A program made the position numbers and the translations under genes. Below are positions 1-8,429 of a stretch of 34,520 nucleotides of DNA, piece by piece. The stretch is from J089 sp964535735 (GTDB lineage Bacteria; Fidelibacterota; Marinisomatia; Marinisomatales; J089): assembly GCA_964535735.1 (NCBI GenBank), contig CAZHTM010000023.1, positions 1 to 34,520 on the forward strand. Reading direction: 5' to 3'. The stretch's first letter is position 1. Every line of letters begins with the position of its first letter. The notes below the pieces were generated by a model that was not told where the DNA came from, ran no database searches, and saw only the letters and a list, made by a program, of their open reading frames with translations.

Positions 1-503
1 ATTCCACCTTATTTGATGTACCCAATTAGTCATATTTCCGCTGAACCAATACAGTCCGACACTCCATTCCTCCAATTAAATAATTACTCCTTACTCATTA
101 CGCGTGAGTGGTTTCACACGGATAATATCTGCCAAATTGATAATCTTTCAAGATTTAATGGTTGATTAACGGAACACCTTCTCCATATCTCGTGAAAAAT
201 TCCCTGAAAGGGAATAATGTGAATAGAAAAATGAAAAAGGTAAGGCCGACCCTGAAAGGGTCGAATTACCATCCGGTTACACCTGTCCAAAATCGTCGTT
301 GATCCTAAAATATCCAACCGCTTATAACATCGTTTTGAACAGCATTGGTTTTCAGCATTATTTATAAATATGTGAATTATTCGTTGGTTGAGCAACGTTA
401 ATTTTTATGACGTTGTACGTTACTACAAAATAAATTGCTTTTGTTGTCCATTTTAAACCATATTTGTAATGTTCCTTGAAAATTCAAACAGGAGAATGAG
501 GCG
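1..503. other. AT-rich non-coding stretch with two short palindromes
   Basis: I see no convincing gene here. The only longer open frame, on the minus strand at 114-395, lacks a ribosome binding site and any recognisable domain. Two copies of the motif CCCTGAAAGGG lie at 201-213 and 249-261. Each can form a 5-bp stem with a GAA loop, and they look like a degraded interspersed palindromic repeat. The last part should contain the promoter of the small secreted protein at 504, but I could not fix a clear -35/-10 pair. Confidence 0.5.
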
Positions 504-779
504 ATGAAAAAAGGTTTGTGGGCAATCGCTATTGTGGTAATGCTGGGGCTCATAGCAATGGGAGCGTCGACGGTAACGACGGCAAAACCGGCTGTTCAGA
601 AAACAGTGAAATCTTCTTCGGATTGCTGCATTGGTCAGGCAGGGACCGGGTCAGCAACCCTACAAAAGGATGCCGGAAGTGCCTGTCCGTCACAAACTGC
701 TGCAAACTGTCCAGCAAATAAAAATCAGTCTGCATCGAATAAGAGCTCCAGTTGTACTCGTAGCAGTACTTCAATTTAG
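504..779 (+). CDS. Small Cys-rich secreted protein, function unknown
   Basis: A 91-residue protein that I do not recognise. Residues 1 to about 27 form a signal peptide with a Lys-rich start, a long hydrophobic core and a likely cleavage after an Ala. The mature part is only about 64 residues, rich in Ser, Ala, Lys, Gln and Asn, with five Cys including an adjacent Cys-Cys pair in SDCCIG. A strong Shine-Dalgarno site (AGGAGA) ahead of the ATG sets the start. Two hairpin-plus-T structures follow it, so it is probably transcribed alone. The Cys could bind metal or form disulfides in the envelope; this is a guess from composition only. Two other frames are open across the same stretch, but they lack the signal peptide and Shine-Dalgarno support. 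Confidence 0.7.
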   Translation: MKKGLWAIAIVVMLGLIAMGASTVTTAKPAVQKTVKSSSDCCIGQAGTGSATLQKDAGSACPSQTAANCPANKNQSASNKSSSCTRSSTSI

Positions 780-784
780 TGTTC

Positions 785-857
785 GCCCCGTTGGAACGGC
801 GTGCTCTTCAGGGAAAAAAGCTTTTCTCGAGGGTTATCCAGCGGGGCTTTCTTTTTC
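785..857 (+). terminator. Long-stem terminator-like hairpin after the Cys-rich gene
   Basis: GCCCCGTTGG at 785-794 pairs with CCAGCGGGGC at 838-847 over 10 bp with one G-U pair, and TTTCTTTTTC follows directly. The 43-nt loop contains a smaller AAAAGCTTTT palindrome. The U-rich tail and position just after the stop at 779 suggest intrinsic termination; the large loop is unusual. Confidence 0.55.
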
Positions 858-862
858 AAACT

Positions 863-887
863 ACCCCGGGTTTCCGGGGTTTTTTTA
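863..887 (+). terminator. Intrinsic terminator
   Basis: ACCCCGG (863-869) and CCGGGGT (874-880) form a perfect 7-bp stem with loop GTTT, and the stem's final T begins a run of seven T. It sits only 24 nt before the likely start of the next gene at 911, so any transcript of that gene must start very close by or read through. Confidence 0.8.
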
Positions 888-910
888 TATCTTACGGTTT
901 AAGTTTTGGT

Positions 911-1858
911 ATGCGAAAATCTATCGATAGCATTCAATTTAGAGCAGGGATCTGGGTTGTGGTACTTTTAATCATGACCGGATGTTCTCTTACCATTCCG
1001 GAATATCCGGAACCGATTCTATTGGATGATTCGTCTATCTCGATTGAATATACTTACGGTAATGTGGATATTGAGGTACCCATAAAAGTGGAGGAAGGCT
1101 CTCCAACCGCGTATCGATTAACCTTGTATTCCGGGCGGGATACAACGAAAGCCGTGATCGAACGAATATTAATGCCCGGAGATCGAATGGCGGTCACGCT
1201 TCCACGATCTTTATTTTTACCGGATACACTGATTCATAAAGCTGTTTTGGAGCCATTGGGGGATGATTATCTGACACGCGTGCAGCGATTTAGATATACG
1301 GGACCCACCATCACGCTCCCCGTATCCACGATTCGAATAAAACCAGTGCGGCTGGATGGCCGTATCATTTATTTGAGGGATGGAGTGGCTGTTACCAACG
1401 CCGATATCATTGTTCAGTTTCCCGACGGGAATCAATCCACGACACACTCCGATTCCGCTGGAGCGTTCCACTTTACTTTTCCCGCTGATGTTCTTAAAGA
1501 TTCACTGTTAACCGTGTCGGTTGTTTCGGCCGGTTCATTTCCGGTGAATTCACAGGTAATTCCCTTATCCGCCGCGTCCAAATCCTATTCAGTTGAATTT
1601 GTGGTGGGACCTTCGGCTGAATTTTATCAAATGGGAGCGCCTTACCTGGTGATGGACAATCTGACACCGTTTCGAAAGGGACCGGAAAATGGCGCTGAAA
1701 TTCAATTTCTCCTCCCGAAAGACGAAACCATTATGGTAACCACCGTGGCGGGCGATCGGTTGAAAGCCATCGTAGAGTTGAAGTCAGAGCGTTCCCGCAA
1801 ACCCCAGTACGAGACCGGATGGGTACTGGCAAAACATGTAAAACCGATCGATTTATGA
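911..1858 (+). CDS. Lipoprotein with carboxypeptidase-like and SH3-like regions
   Basis: A predicted lipoprotein of 315 residues. The start at 911 is preferred over in-frame upstream positions because it gives a lipoprotein signal (hydrophobic stretch ending LIMTGC, Cys at about 24) and lies beyond the terminator at 863-887. Residues about 140-210 contain a 'LDGRIIYLRDGVAVTNADI' stretch with a DSAGAF turn, as in carboxypeptidase-regulatory-like beta-sandwich domains. The last 75 residues (GAPYLVMDN to TGWVLAKHVKPIDL) look like a small SH3-type beta barrel. It overlaps the next gene by 4 nt (ATGA), so the two are probably translated together. The function is unknown; an envelope structural or scaffolding role is inferred only from the domains. 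Confidence 0.7.
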   Translation: MRKSIDSIQFRAGIWVVVLLIMTGCSLTIPEYPEPILLDDSSISIEYTYGNVDIEVPIKVEEGSPTAYRLTLYSGRDTTKAVIERILMPGDRMAVTLPRSLFLPDTLIHKAVLEPLGDDYLTRVQRFRYTGPTITLPVSTIRIKPVRLDGRIIYLRDGVAVTNADIIVQFPDGNQSTTHSDSAGAFHFTFPADVLKDSLLTVSVVSAGSFPVNSQVIPLSAASKSYSVEFVVGPSAEFYQMGAPYLVMDNLTPFRKGPENGAEIQFLLPKDETIMVTTVAGDRLKAIVELKSERSRKPQYETGWVLAKHVKPIDL

Positions 1859-2325
1859 GACTCATCGTAACCAGTTTTCTGTTCATCGCTATTTCCTTGG
1901 GACAGGTTCGGGTAACCATCGAAACGATTCCTCCGGAGGCGGAGGTTATCATCGATGGCGTCAAAGCGGGAAAAACACCGATAGACGATCTATCTCTGAC
2001 TCCCGGTCCCCATCGCTTTTCACTGGTCTTGAAAGGGTATTCTCCAGTGAATTATGAAACCCATTTATTGGCCGCCGAGAAAGCCACACTTCGGTTCCGT
2101 CTCAAGGAACGATTTAATGTGAAATTTATTTCCAAAGTCCCGGAATATCATTATCGGCTGGACGGAAAATATGCCTGGACGGAAGAAAAAATGAAGTTTG
2201 ACATGGAGGCCGGACGGCATAACCTGGAAATCTTTGATGGGGATTCATTAATTGATCAAAAATCGTTTATCATTGATCAACCCACCACAATCCGTTATCA
2301 GTTGGAAAAAACTGACGATGATTAA
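1855..2325 (+). CDS. Secreted PEGA-domain protein
   Basis: A 156-residue protein starting at the ATG that overlaps the upstream TGA. This start gives a clean signal peptide (MRLIVTSFLFIAISLGQ); starting further upstream would bury it. Residues about 20-80 form a PEGA domain: 'VTIETIPPEAEVIIDG' is followed by a short linker and 'PGPHRFSLVLKGYSP', the classic beta-sandwich pattern found in surface and S-layer-associated proteins. The C-terminal half (FNVKFISKVPEYHYRLDG and following) resembles a second degenerate repeat. The close coupling to the lipoprotein gene suggests that the two act together in the envelope. The exact role is unknown. Confidence 0.8.
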   Translation: MRLIVTSFLFIAISLGQVRVTIETIPPEAEVIIDGVKAGKTPIDDLSLTPGPHRFSLVLKGYSPVNYETHLLAAEKATLRFRLKERFNVKFISKVPEYHYRLDGKYAWTEEKMKFDMEAGRHNLEIFDGDSLIDQKSFIIDQPTTIRYQLEKTDDD

Positions 2326-2354
2326 TTGAAAACCGTGTAAAGGTAGCCTAAATT
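2326..2354 (+). promoter_or_regulatory. Possible sigma-70-like promoter for acs
   Basis: TTGAAA at 2326-2331 and TAAATT at 2349-2354 are separated by exactly 17 nt. They match the -35 and -10 consensus at 5/6 and 4/6 positions. The site is about 80 nt before the acs start. Support is by consensus only. Confidence 0.35.
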
Positions 2355-2432
2355 CTAACACAATGTAACTAGCGGGAAAATTATTTCACCTATCACCCAA
2401 TAACTCATGATAAATCAGGGAGAAAAAAGGTC

Positions 2433-4370
2433 ATGTCTGAACGTGTTTATCCGCCAAGTGATGCAGTTTCAAAAAACGCATGGATTTCCAGTTTAGATCA
2501 CTATTATCAAGAATATCGCCGTTCCATCGAAGATCCTGAAGGCTTTTGGTCGGAAAAAGCAAAATTACTGGAGTGGTTCGAACCGTGGAAATCGGTTCGA
2601 AAATTTGATTTTATCAAGGCCGATATCGCCTGGTTTGAAGGCGGGAAACTTAATGTAAGTTATAATTGTCTGGATCGGCATGTCCAGGATGGACACGGAG
2701 ACCAGACGGCCTTGATTTGGGAAGGAAATCTACCTTCAGAAGATCGCCATATTTCTTATCAGGAATTATTGGACGAGGTTCAGCGTTTTGCCAACGCCCT
2801 GAAAGATATGGGCGTGAAAAAAGGGGATCGGGTGTGCCTTTATATGCAAATGATTCCACAACTACCGGTGGCGATGCTGGCCTGTGCCCGGATTGGCGCC
2901 GTTCATTCCGTGGTGTTTGGCGCTTTCAGCCCTGATTCCTTGCGGGATAGAATTAACGATTCCGATTGTAAAGTACTGGTTACCCAGGATACGGGTGTCC
3001 GCGGCACGAAAACCAATATTCCCATGAAAGCCAATGCGGATCTGGCCCTTGCGGGAACACCGTCAATCGAAAAGGTGGTTTGTGTCCGGCGCACAGGGGA
3101 ACCGGTGGCTATGCAAGAAGGCCGGGATGTATGGTATCATGATGTTTTGGCGGCCGCTGATCCTGTTTGCGAACCGGAACCCATGGACGCGGAAGATCCC
3201 CTCTTCATCCTTTATACATCCGGTTCCACCGGAAAACCTAAAGGGGTATTGCATACCACCGGAGGGTATCTGGTATACGCGGCCTACAGCCATAAAATCA
3301 TTTTTGATTATCACGAAGGCGATGTGTACTGGTGCACGGCGGATATTGGATGGATTACGGGTCATTCCTATATCGTTTACGGCCCCTTGGCGAACCGGGC
3401 GATTTCCGTCATGTTTGAAGGCGTACCGAATTATCCGGACTATGGCCGGTTCTGGGAAGTGGTGGATAAGCATAAAATCAACATCTTCTATACAGCGCCC
3501 ACGGCCCTTCGGGCCTTGATGAAAGAAGGGGACACGTGGGTGACCCGCCATGATTTATCCTCTCTGAGACTATTGGGGACGGTAGGTGAGCCTATCAAAG
3601 AACCGGAATGGCTCTGGTATTATAATATTGTCGGAAAAGGCAGGATTCCAATCGTGGATACCTGGTGGCAGACTGAAACCGGAGGGATTTTGATTACGCC
3701 TCTTCCGGGAGCGACGCCGTTGAAACCGGGTTCCGCCACCTTGCCCTTCTTTGGTATTGAGCCGGTGCTTCTCACGGAGGATGGAAAGGAAATTGAAGGG
3801 AATGACGTTTCCGGGCTTTTGGCGATCAAATCTGCCTGGCCGGGGATAATGCGCACCGTTTATGGCGATCATGAGCGGTTCCGTCAAACCTATTTTGGAT
3901 TATATCCTGGATACTACCTCACCGGTGATGGCGCTCGTCGGGACAGTGACGGTTATTATTGGATTACCGGCCGGGTGGATGATGTGTTGAATGTATCCGG
4001 TCACCGAATCGGGACCGCGGAAGTGGAAGGAGCGATCGGTAAAGCGGAGGGTGTTGCTGAAGCTGCCGTGGTAGGCTTTCCCCACGATATTAAAGGGCAG
4101 GGCATTTATGCCTATGTTACCCTGATGACAGGTGTGGAGCCGGATGATGACCTGGATCAACGTATTCGCCAGACGGTTCAGCGGGAAATCGGGCCCCATG
4201 CCAAACCGGATAAAATTCAGTATACGTCCGCCTTACCTAAAACTCGTTCGGGTAAAATCATGCGGCGGATTCTTCGTAAAATCGCTGAAGACGCGATCGA
4301 TCAATTGGGTGATATATCTACATTAGCGGATCCGTCCGTAGTGGATAATCTGGTCAAAGGAAGGAAATAG
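2433..4370 (+). CDS. acs: Acetyl-CoA synthetase
   Basis: Converts acetate, ATP and CoA to acetyl-CoA through an acetyl-adenylate in the cytoplasm. The 645-residue length is normal for the family. Visible signatures are the ATP-binding loop YTSGSTGKPKG (about 261), the TWWQTETGG acetate/adenylate motif (about 410), YLTGDGARRD with the hinge region and GRVDDVLNVSGHR (about 495-525), and PKTRSGKIMRR with the catalytic, acetylation-prone Lys at 608. The N-terminal Acs extension (HYYQEYRRSIEDPEGFWSEKA) is present, separating it from other acyl-CoA ligases. A Shine-Dalgarno GGGAGA lies upstream of the ATG. It appears to be transcribed on its own, with a possible promoter at 2326. Confidence 0.97.
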   Translation: MSERVYPPSDAVSKNAWISSLDHYYQEYRRSIEDPEGFWSEKAKLLEWFEPWKSVRKFDFIKADIAWFEGGKLNVSYNCLDRHVQDGHGDQTALIWEGNLPSEDRHISYQELLDEVQRFANALKDMGVKKGDRVCLYMQMIPQLPVAMLACARIGAVHSVVFGAFSPDSLRDRINDSDCKVLVTQDTGVRGTKTNIPMKANADLALAGTPSIEKVVCVRRTGEPVAMQEGRDVWYHDVLAAADPVCEPEPMDAEDPLFILYTSGSTGKPKGVLHTTGGYLVYAAYSHKIIFDYHEGDVYWCTADIGWITGHSYIVYGPLANRAISVMFEGVPNYPDYGRFWEVVDKHKINIFYTAPTALRALMKEGDTWVTRHDLSSLRLLGTVGEPIKEPEWLWYYNIVGKGRIPIVDTWWQTETGGILITPLPGATPLKPGSATLPFFGIEPVLLTEDGKEIEGNDVSGLLAIKSAWPGIMRTVYGDHERFRQTYFGLYPGYYLTGDGARRDSDGYYWITGRVDDVLNVSGHRIGTAEVEGAIGKAEGVAEAAVVGFPHDIKGQGIYAYVTLMTGVEPDDDLDQRIRQTVQREIGPHAKPDKIQYTSALPKTRSGKIMRRILRKIAEDAIDQLGDISTLADPSVVDNLVKGRK

Positions 4371-4548
4371 CGTTTTCAGCGGCGTTTTCGGCGGGTTCAG
4401 GTTGAGACCTGGTAATTTCTTAGGTAATTTCCTCTGGATTTTTTTGAAAAAATACAGAAAGTCCTGAACCACGTTGAAACATCGGAAACATTAGGTTTTC
4501 GATGTGGGTTATTAGCCTTCGTAATCAATACAAATAATTGAGGGAAGT

Positions 4549-6006
4549 ATGTCTTACTTGAAAGCAATACAGCGGGTGGCCGATGACTGGAAAAATTCCG
4601 ATGCGGAATTAATCTGCGTCGGATTATTTGAAGATAAAGAATTAACGCCCTTGGCAACGACCATTGACGGTCATACCCAAGGTGCGGTTAAACAAGCAAT
4701 CCAGATGGCCAATTTGGAAGGGAAAGCAGGAAAAGCTGACGTGGTCATCGTGGACAACCGGCCCTTACTTTTGGTGGGCCTGGGGAAAAAAGAAAAGTTC
4801 GGAGTAAACGATGCCCGAAATGCCGCAGCCACCGCGGCGCGACAAGCCATTGCCCGTAAATTTAAGTCCGTTGCGGTAGAATGTTTTCCCACTGATGCGG
4901 ATGCCAGCCAGGCTGTGGCTGAAGGACTGGTTCTAGGGAGTTATCAATATTTGGATTATAAAACTCAGGATAAAGAGCTATTTGAATTAGAGGCCGGTTC
5001 GGTCATAGGTGGTACAGAAGCGCTGATAGAAAAAGGAACCATGATTGCTACCAGTGTCTGCTTCGCCCGGGATTTGGAAAATGCCCCGGGGAATTCCACA
5101 ACGCCATCCCGGTTAGCCGAAGCGGCGCAGCAGATTGCCGCAGAAGGCGGAATGGATGTCACGGTTTTTGATCGGGAAGAATTTACCAAGATGGGTATGG
5201 GCGCCTTGGCGGCGGTCGCCTTGGGTTCCGATGAACCACCGAAATTTATTGTAGTGGAATACAAAGGCGGTGGCGATGAAAAACCCGTTGCTCTGGTGGG
5301 AAAAGGCCTGACGTTTGATTCCGGCGGCATATCGATCAAACCCGGCGCCGGAATGGACGAAATGAAATTCGATATGTGTGGTTCCGGAGTGGTACTGGGT
5401 GTCTTAAAAGCTGTGGCAGCCCTGAAACCCAAGCTGAATCTTGTGGCCGTCATTCCGTCAACGGAAAACTTGTCCGGTGGAAAAGCTTATAAACCAGGGG
5501 ATATCCTCACTGCGTACAACGGTAAAACCATTGAGGTGTTGAACACGGATGCCGAGGGGCGACTCATTCTGGCGGATGGACTGAGTTATGTATCCAAACA
5601 TTACGATCCTGAATTTATTCTGGATTTTGCTACCTTAACAGGCGCCGTCATTATCGCTCTTGGGCATATTGCTACGGGCGTGCTGGGAACCGATGAGAAG
5701 CTAATGGAGCAGGTAAAAGCTGCTTCCAAAGCAACGGACGAAAAGGTTTGGGAATTGCCCCTTTGGGATGAATATTGTGAACAGGTGAAATCCAAAATAG
5801 CCGACGTGAAGAACGTTGGCGAGGCGCGGCAAGCAGGCACCATCGCCGGGGCGGCCTTCCTGAAAGAATTTGTTAAAGAGGGAACCCCTTGGGTCCACTT
5901 TGACATAGCGGGAACCGCCTGGGGCGGCAAAGATTCCCCGTTAGTCTATCAAAAAGGCGCCACGGGAGCGGTTATTCGTTTGGTGTTAAACCTCCTGGAC
6001 GTTTAG
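4549..6006 (+). CDS. pepA: Leucyl aminopeptidase, M17 family
   Basis: A cytosolic two-metal aminopeptidase that removes N-terminal residues during peptide turnover. Its 485 residues are typical of M17. The catalytic C-terminal half shows GKGLTFDSGGISIKP (about 250-265, metal-binding Lys and Asp), MKFDMCGSG (about 272, metal-binding Asp) and the family signature NTDAEGRLILADGL (about 332-345, Asp and Glu ligands and the catalytic Arg). The variable N-terminal domain is complete. GAGGGA lies just before the ATG. The gap from acs is 178 nt, without a clear terminator. In some bacteria PepA also binds DNA at recombination sites; nothing here tests that. Confidence 0.96.
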   Translation: MSYLKAIQRVADDWKNSDAELICVGLFEDKELTPLATTIDGHTQGAVKQAIQMANLEGKAGKADVVIVDNRPLLLVGLGKKEKFGVNDARNAAATAARQAIARKFKSVAVECFPTDADASQAVAEGLVLGSYQYLDYKTQDKELFELEAGSVIGGTEALIEKGTMIATSVCFARDLENAPGNSTTPSRLAEAAQQIAAEGGMDVTVFDREEFTKMGMGALAAVALGSDEPPKFIVVEYKGGGDEKPVALVGKGLTFDSGGISIKPGAGMDEMKFDMCGSGVVLGVLKAVAALKPKLNLVAVIPSTENLSGGKAYKPGDILTAYNGKTIEVLNTDAEGRLILADGLSYVSKHYDPEFILDFATLTGAVIIALGHIATGVLGTDEKLMEQVKAASKATDEKVWELPLWDEYCEQVKSKIADVKNVGEARQAGTIAGAAFLKEFVKEGTPWVHFDIAGTAWGGKDSPLVYQKGATGAVIRLVLNLLDV

Positions 6007-6078
6007 CCGGACTCAAGACCATTAAAAGAATACCCGATTCCGCTATCCAGGAAGTTGGGATACAGACAAGGAGGCGTC

Positions 6079-6666
6079 ATGAATGCACTCCCATCGAGGG
6101 AAGACGCGTTAAACCTATTATTTGAGTATACAAAATCCGAATCACTCCGTAAACACGGACTGGCGGTGGAGCAGGTCATGCGAGCCATGGCGCGAAAATA
6201 CGGTGAGGATGAGGAGCGTTGGGGGTTAACGGGACTCCTTCACGATTTTGATTACGAACGATATCCTACCGAAAAGGAACATCCCTATAAGGGAAATGAA
6301 ATTCTCAAGGAATTGGGGTATCCGGAGGATATTCGGGACGCGATCATGGGTCATGCAAATTATACCGGTGTTCCGCGAACAACACTCATGGCCAAAGCGC
6401 TTTACGCCTGTGATGAAATCACCGGTTTCATATTTGCTGTAACCTATGTGCGACCCTCCAAGTCGGTCAAGGATGTGAAGGTGAAGTCCGTTACGAAAAA
6501 ACTCAAGGATAAGAGTTTTGCCGCCAAGGTCAACCGGACGGAAGTGGAAGAAAGTATCCAGGAATTGGGGGTGGATCGATTGGAACACATCCAATTTGTG
6601 ATCGACGCGCTAAAGGAAAAGGCGGTGGATCTGGGTCTGGACGGTCCCGGAGCGACCGATTCATGA
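6079..6666 (+). CDS. HD-domain phosphohydrolase-like protein
   Basis: A 195-residue cytoplasmic protein. The start at 6079 is chosen because AAGGAGG lies 5-8 nt upstream; an in-frame ATG at 6055 has no such site. The metal-binding HD set is visible: His26 in RKHGLAVEQVM, His55-Asp56 in LLHDFDYE, and His68 and His92 in the following helices (EHPYKG, MGHANY). HD proteins of this size are hydrolases, usually acting on nucleotides or phosphate esters; the substrate cannot be told from sequence. It overlaps rmuC by 4 nt (ATGA), so the two are likely co-expressed. Confidence 0.88.
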   Translation: MNALPSREDALNLLFEYTKSESLRKHGLAVEQVMRAMARKYGEDEERWGLTGLLHDFDYERYPTEKEHPYKGNEILKELGYPEDIRDAIMGHANYTGVPRTTLMAKALYACDEITGFIFAVTYVRPSKSVKDVKVKSVTKKLKDKSFAAKVNRTEVEESIQELGVDRLEHIQFVIDALKEKAVDLGLDGPGATDS

Positions 6667-7760
6667 ATTATATAATATCATTAGTCTTATTTGTTCTGGG
6701 GTTCGGTATCGGAGCCGCGTTGATATGGGTTATTAAACAATCTGAGCTTAAAGCGGTGAAAGTGACCCGGGATAATCTCAGAGACTTGTTTGGGAGTTTA
6801 TCCCGGGATGCTCTGGATCAAAATCAAAAATCCTTTTTGGAATTGGCTCAATCTCAGTTTGAACGTTTGTCCCAAACGTCAGCAAATCAACTGGATGAAA
6901 AGAAAAAATTGATTGAGCTGAATCTGAAGGAAATGAAAACCCAGTTGGAATCGCTGAACCGTCAAACCTCGGAACTCAAAGGCCAGATCGAACAATCCCG
7001 GGAGGGTATTCTCCAGTTGGAAAGTACCACCAGCCAATTGCGTCAAATTTTATCCAGTTCTCAGGCCCGGGGACAGTGGGGCGAACGAATGGTGGAGGAC
7101 ATCCTTCAATTCATTGGTTTAAAAGAAGGCTTGAATTACTCCAAGCAGACCACCCAGGAGTCCGGCTCCCGTCCCGATTACACGTTTTTTCTTCCCAACA
7201 AGCAATACATCAATATGGATGTGAAATTCCCCCTGGATCATTACGAACGCTACCTCACTGAGGAGAATGAAGCGATCCGGGAGCAGGAGAAAAAACAATT
7301 TCTCACCGATGTTCGGAAACATATTAAAGCAGTGGCATCCCGGGACTACATTTCTCCGGATAAGGGCAGTGTGGACTATGTGCTCCTGTTCATTCCCAAC
7401 GAGAGCATCTATTCATTTCTTAATCAAGAGGACAAGAATTTAATCGATTATTCTCTGGATCAAAAAATCCTTCTATGTTCACCCATAACGCTGTACGCGA
7501 TTCTGTCATTGATCCGGCAGGCGGTGGTCAATTTCTCCATGGAACAACGGGCGGGAGAGATGCAGAAGCAAGTGGGAATATTTAAGGATCAGTGGACTAA
7601 ATTTGTAGATAAGATGGGTCGGGTTGGAAATTCGCTGGAAACGGCGCAAAAGCATTTTGATGATTTGACCAAAACCCGGGTCAGGCAATTGGAACGTCCG
7701 ATGGATAAAATTCTGGAAATGGAAATGCAAAATAAACCAGAAAAATTGGAGTCGCCATGA
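6663..7760 (+). CDS. rmuC: DNA recombination protein RmuC homologue
   Basis: A 365-residue RmuC-family protein. Residues 1-25 form a membrane segment, about 35-130 form a Gln/Glu/Lys-rich coiled coil, and about 135-330 carry the nuclease-like RmuC domain. Conserved family stretches are RGQWGERMVEDIL, SRPDYTFFLP and MDVKFPLDHYERYL. The family limits inversion and recombination at short inverted repeats; the restriction-endonuclease-like fold suggests DNA cleavage. It is in a tight string of genes with ATGA overlaps on both sides (HD protein before, lipoprotein after). Confidence 0.93.
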   Translation: MNYIISLVLFVLGFGIGAALIWVIKQSELKAVKVTRDNLRDLFGSLSRDALDQNQKSFLELAQSQFERLSQTSANQLDEKKKLIELNLKEMKTQLESLNRQTSELKGQIEQSREGILQLESTTSQLRQILSSSQARGQWGERMVEDILQFIGLKEGLNYSKQTTQESGSRPDYTFFLPNKQYINMDVKFPLDHYERYLTEENEAIREQEKKQFLTDVRKHIKAVASRDYISPDKGSVDYVLLFIPNESIYSFLNQEDKNLIDYSLDQKILLCSPITLYAILSLIRQAVVNFSMEQRAGEMQKQVGIFKDQWTKFVDKMGRVGNSLETAQKHFDDLTKTRVRQLERPMDKILEMEMQNKPEKLESP

Positions 7761-8191
7761 TACGTTACCGCCGACTAATCCTGCTTCCGTTGTTGATGAT
7801 GTTTGCCTGTGTCGCTCCTGAAGAACCACTGGATGGTTTAATCGAAAATTTACCCGCTGTCGTCAATACAAATCGGGCCTTTACCCTGGCCTTAAAAGCT
7901 AGTGAATACAGTTTTGAAGAAACCTATTCATTGAGTTTTAACGCTCAACCTGAGGATCAGGTAGTCCTGACGCTGGTAGTGAGCGATGTGGGCGCGCGAC
8001 TGGATACCACAGAATTAATAGTTTATTCAGGAGATACCGATTCTCTAATAAATCATTTTTATTTAATGACCAACCAGATTCAAACCCAAATATATTCTGT
8101 GGATAGCACTCTGTCAAATGTGCCCACTCGTGTGGACATCAAGGGGAATAACTATACGGGTCAGATTGATTTTGTATTAGCCCTGCAATAG
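7757..8191 (+). CDS. Small predicted lipoprotein, function unknown
   Basis: A 144-residue protein with an Arg-rich start, a hydrophobic stretch and a lipobox-like LLMMFAC (Cys at about 20), so probably a lipoprotein. The mature part is beta-rich: alternating hydrophobic residues, several Thr and Ser, and no Cys. I recognise no family. It overlaps rmuC by 4 nt and closes that gene string; it may be only a translational neighbour of rmuC rather than a functional partner. Confidence 0.75.
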   Translation: MIRYRRLILLPLLMMFACVAPEEPLDGLIENLPAVVNTNRAFTLALKASEYSFEETYSLSFNAQPEDQVVLTLVVSDVGARLDTTELIVYSGDTDSLINHFYLMTNQIQTQIYSVDSTLSNVPTRVDIKGNNYTGQIDFVLALQ

Positions 8192-8351
8192 AAGTGAATT
8201 CATAGGTATCATCAGTAATTAGGCTAATTAAGATTCACGCTGACATTTTCTGAACCCCGATTGTCAATGTTTTAAGCCGTCAATAATTGTCCGAAACTGA
8301 ACGGACCGGCTTCGTGGGTTAGCATATGTATTCAAAATTTTGGGAGTTAAA

Positions 8352-8384
8352 CAAGGGGATTTCATTCTTCAATCAATCCCCTTG
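8352..8384. other. Perfect 10-bp hairpin in leader
   Basis: CAAGGGGATT (8352-8361) pairs perfectly with AATCCCCTTG (8375-8384) across a 13-nt loop. It lies about 45 nt before the start at 8430. It is not followed by a T-run on the + strand. It could be an operator or a transcript leader structure. The rest of the 8192-8429 spacer shows nothing else. Confidence 0.4.
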
Positions 8385-8429
8385 ACTTATCCTGGAATTC
8401 TCCTAATTTCTGCCAGCGTGGTTACTGAA

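Noticed and set aside
114..395. A 93-residue minus-strand open frame
   Set aside because: No ribosome site, no domain, unusual composition, and it overlaps the palindromic repeats.
6055..6078. Earlier start for the HD-domain gene
   Set aside because: The AAGGAGG site fits the ATG at 6079, and the upstream codons add no conserved residues.
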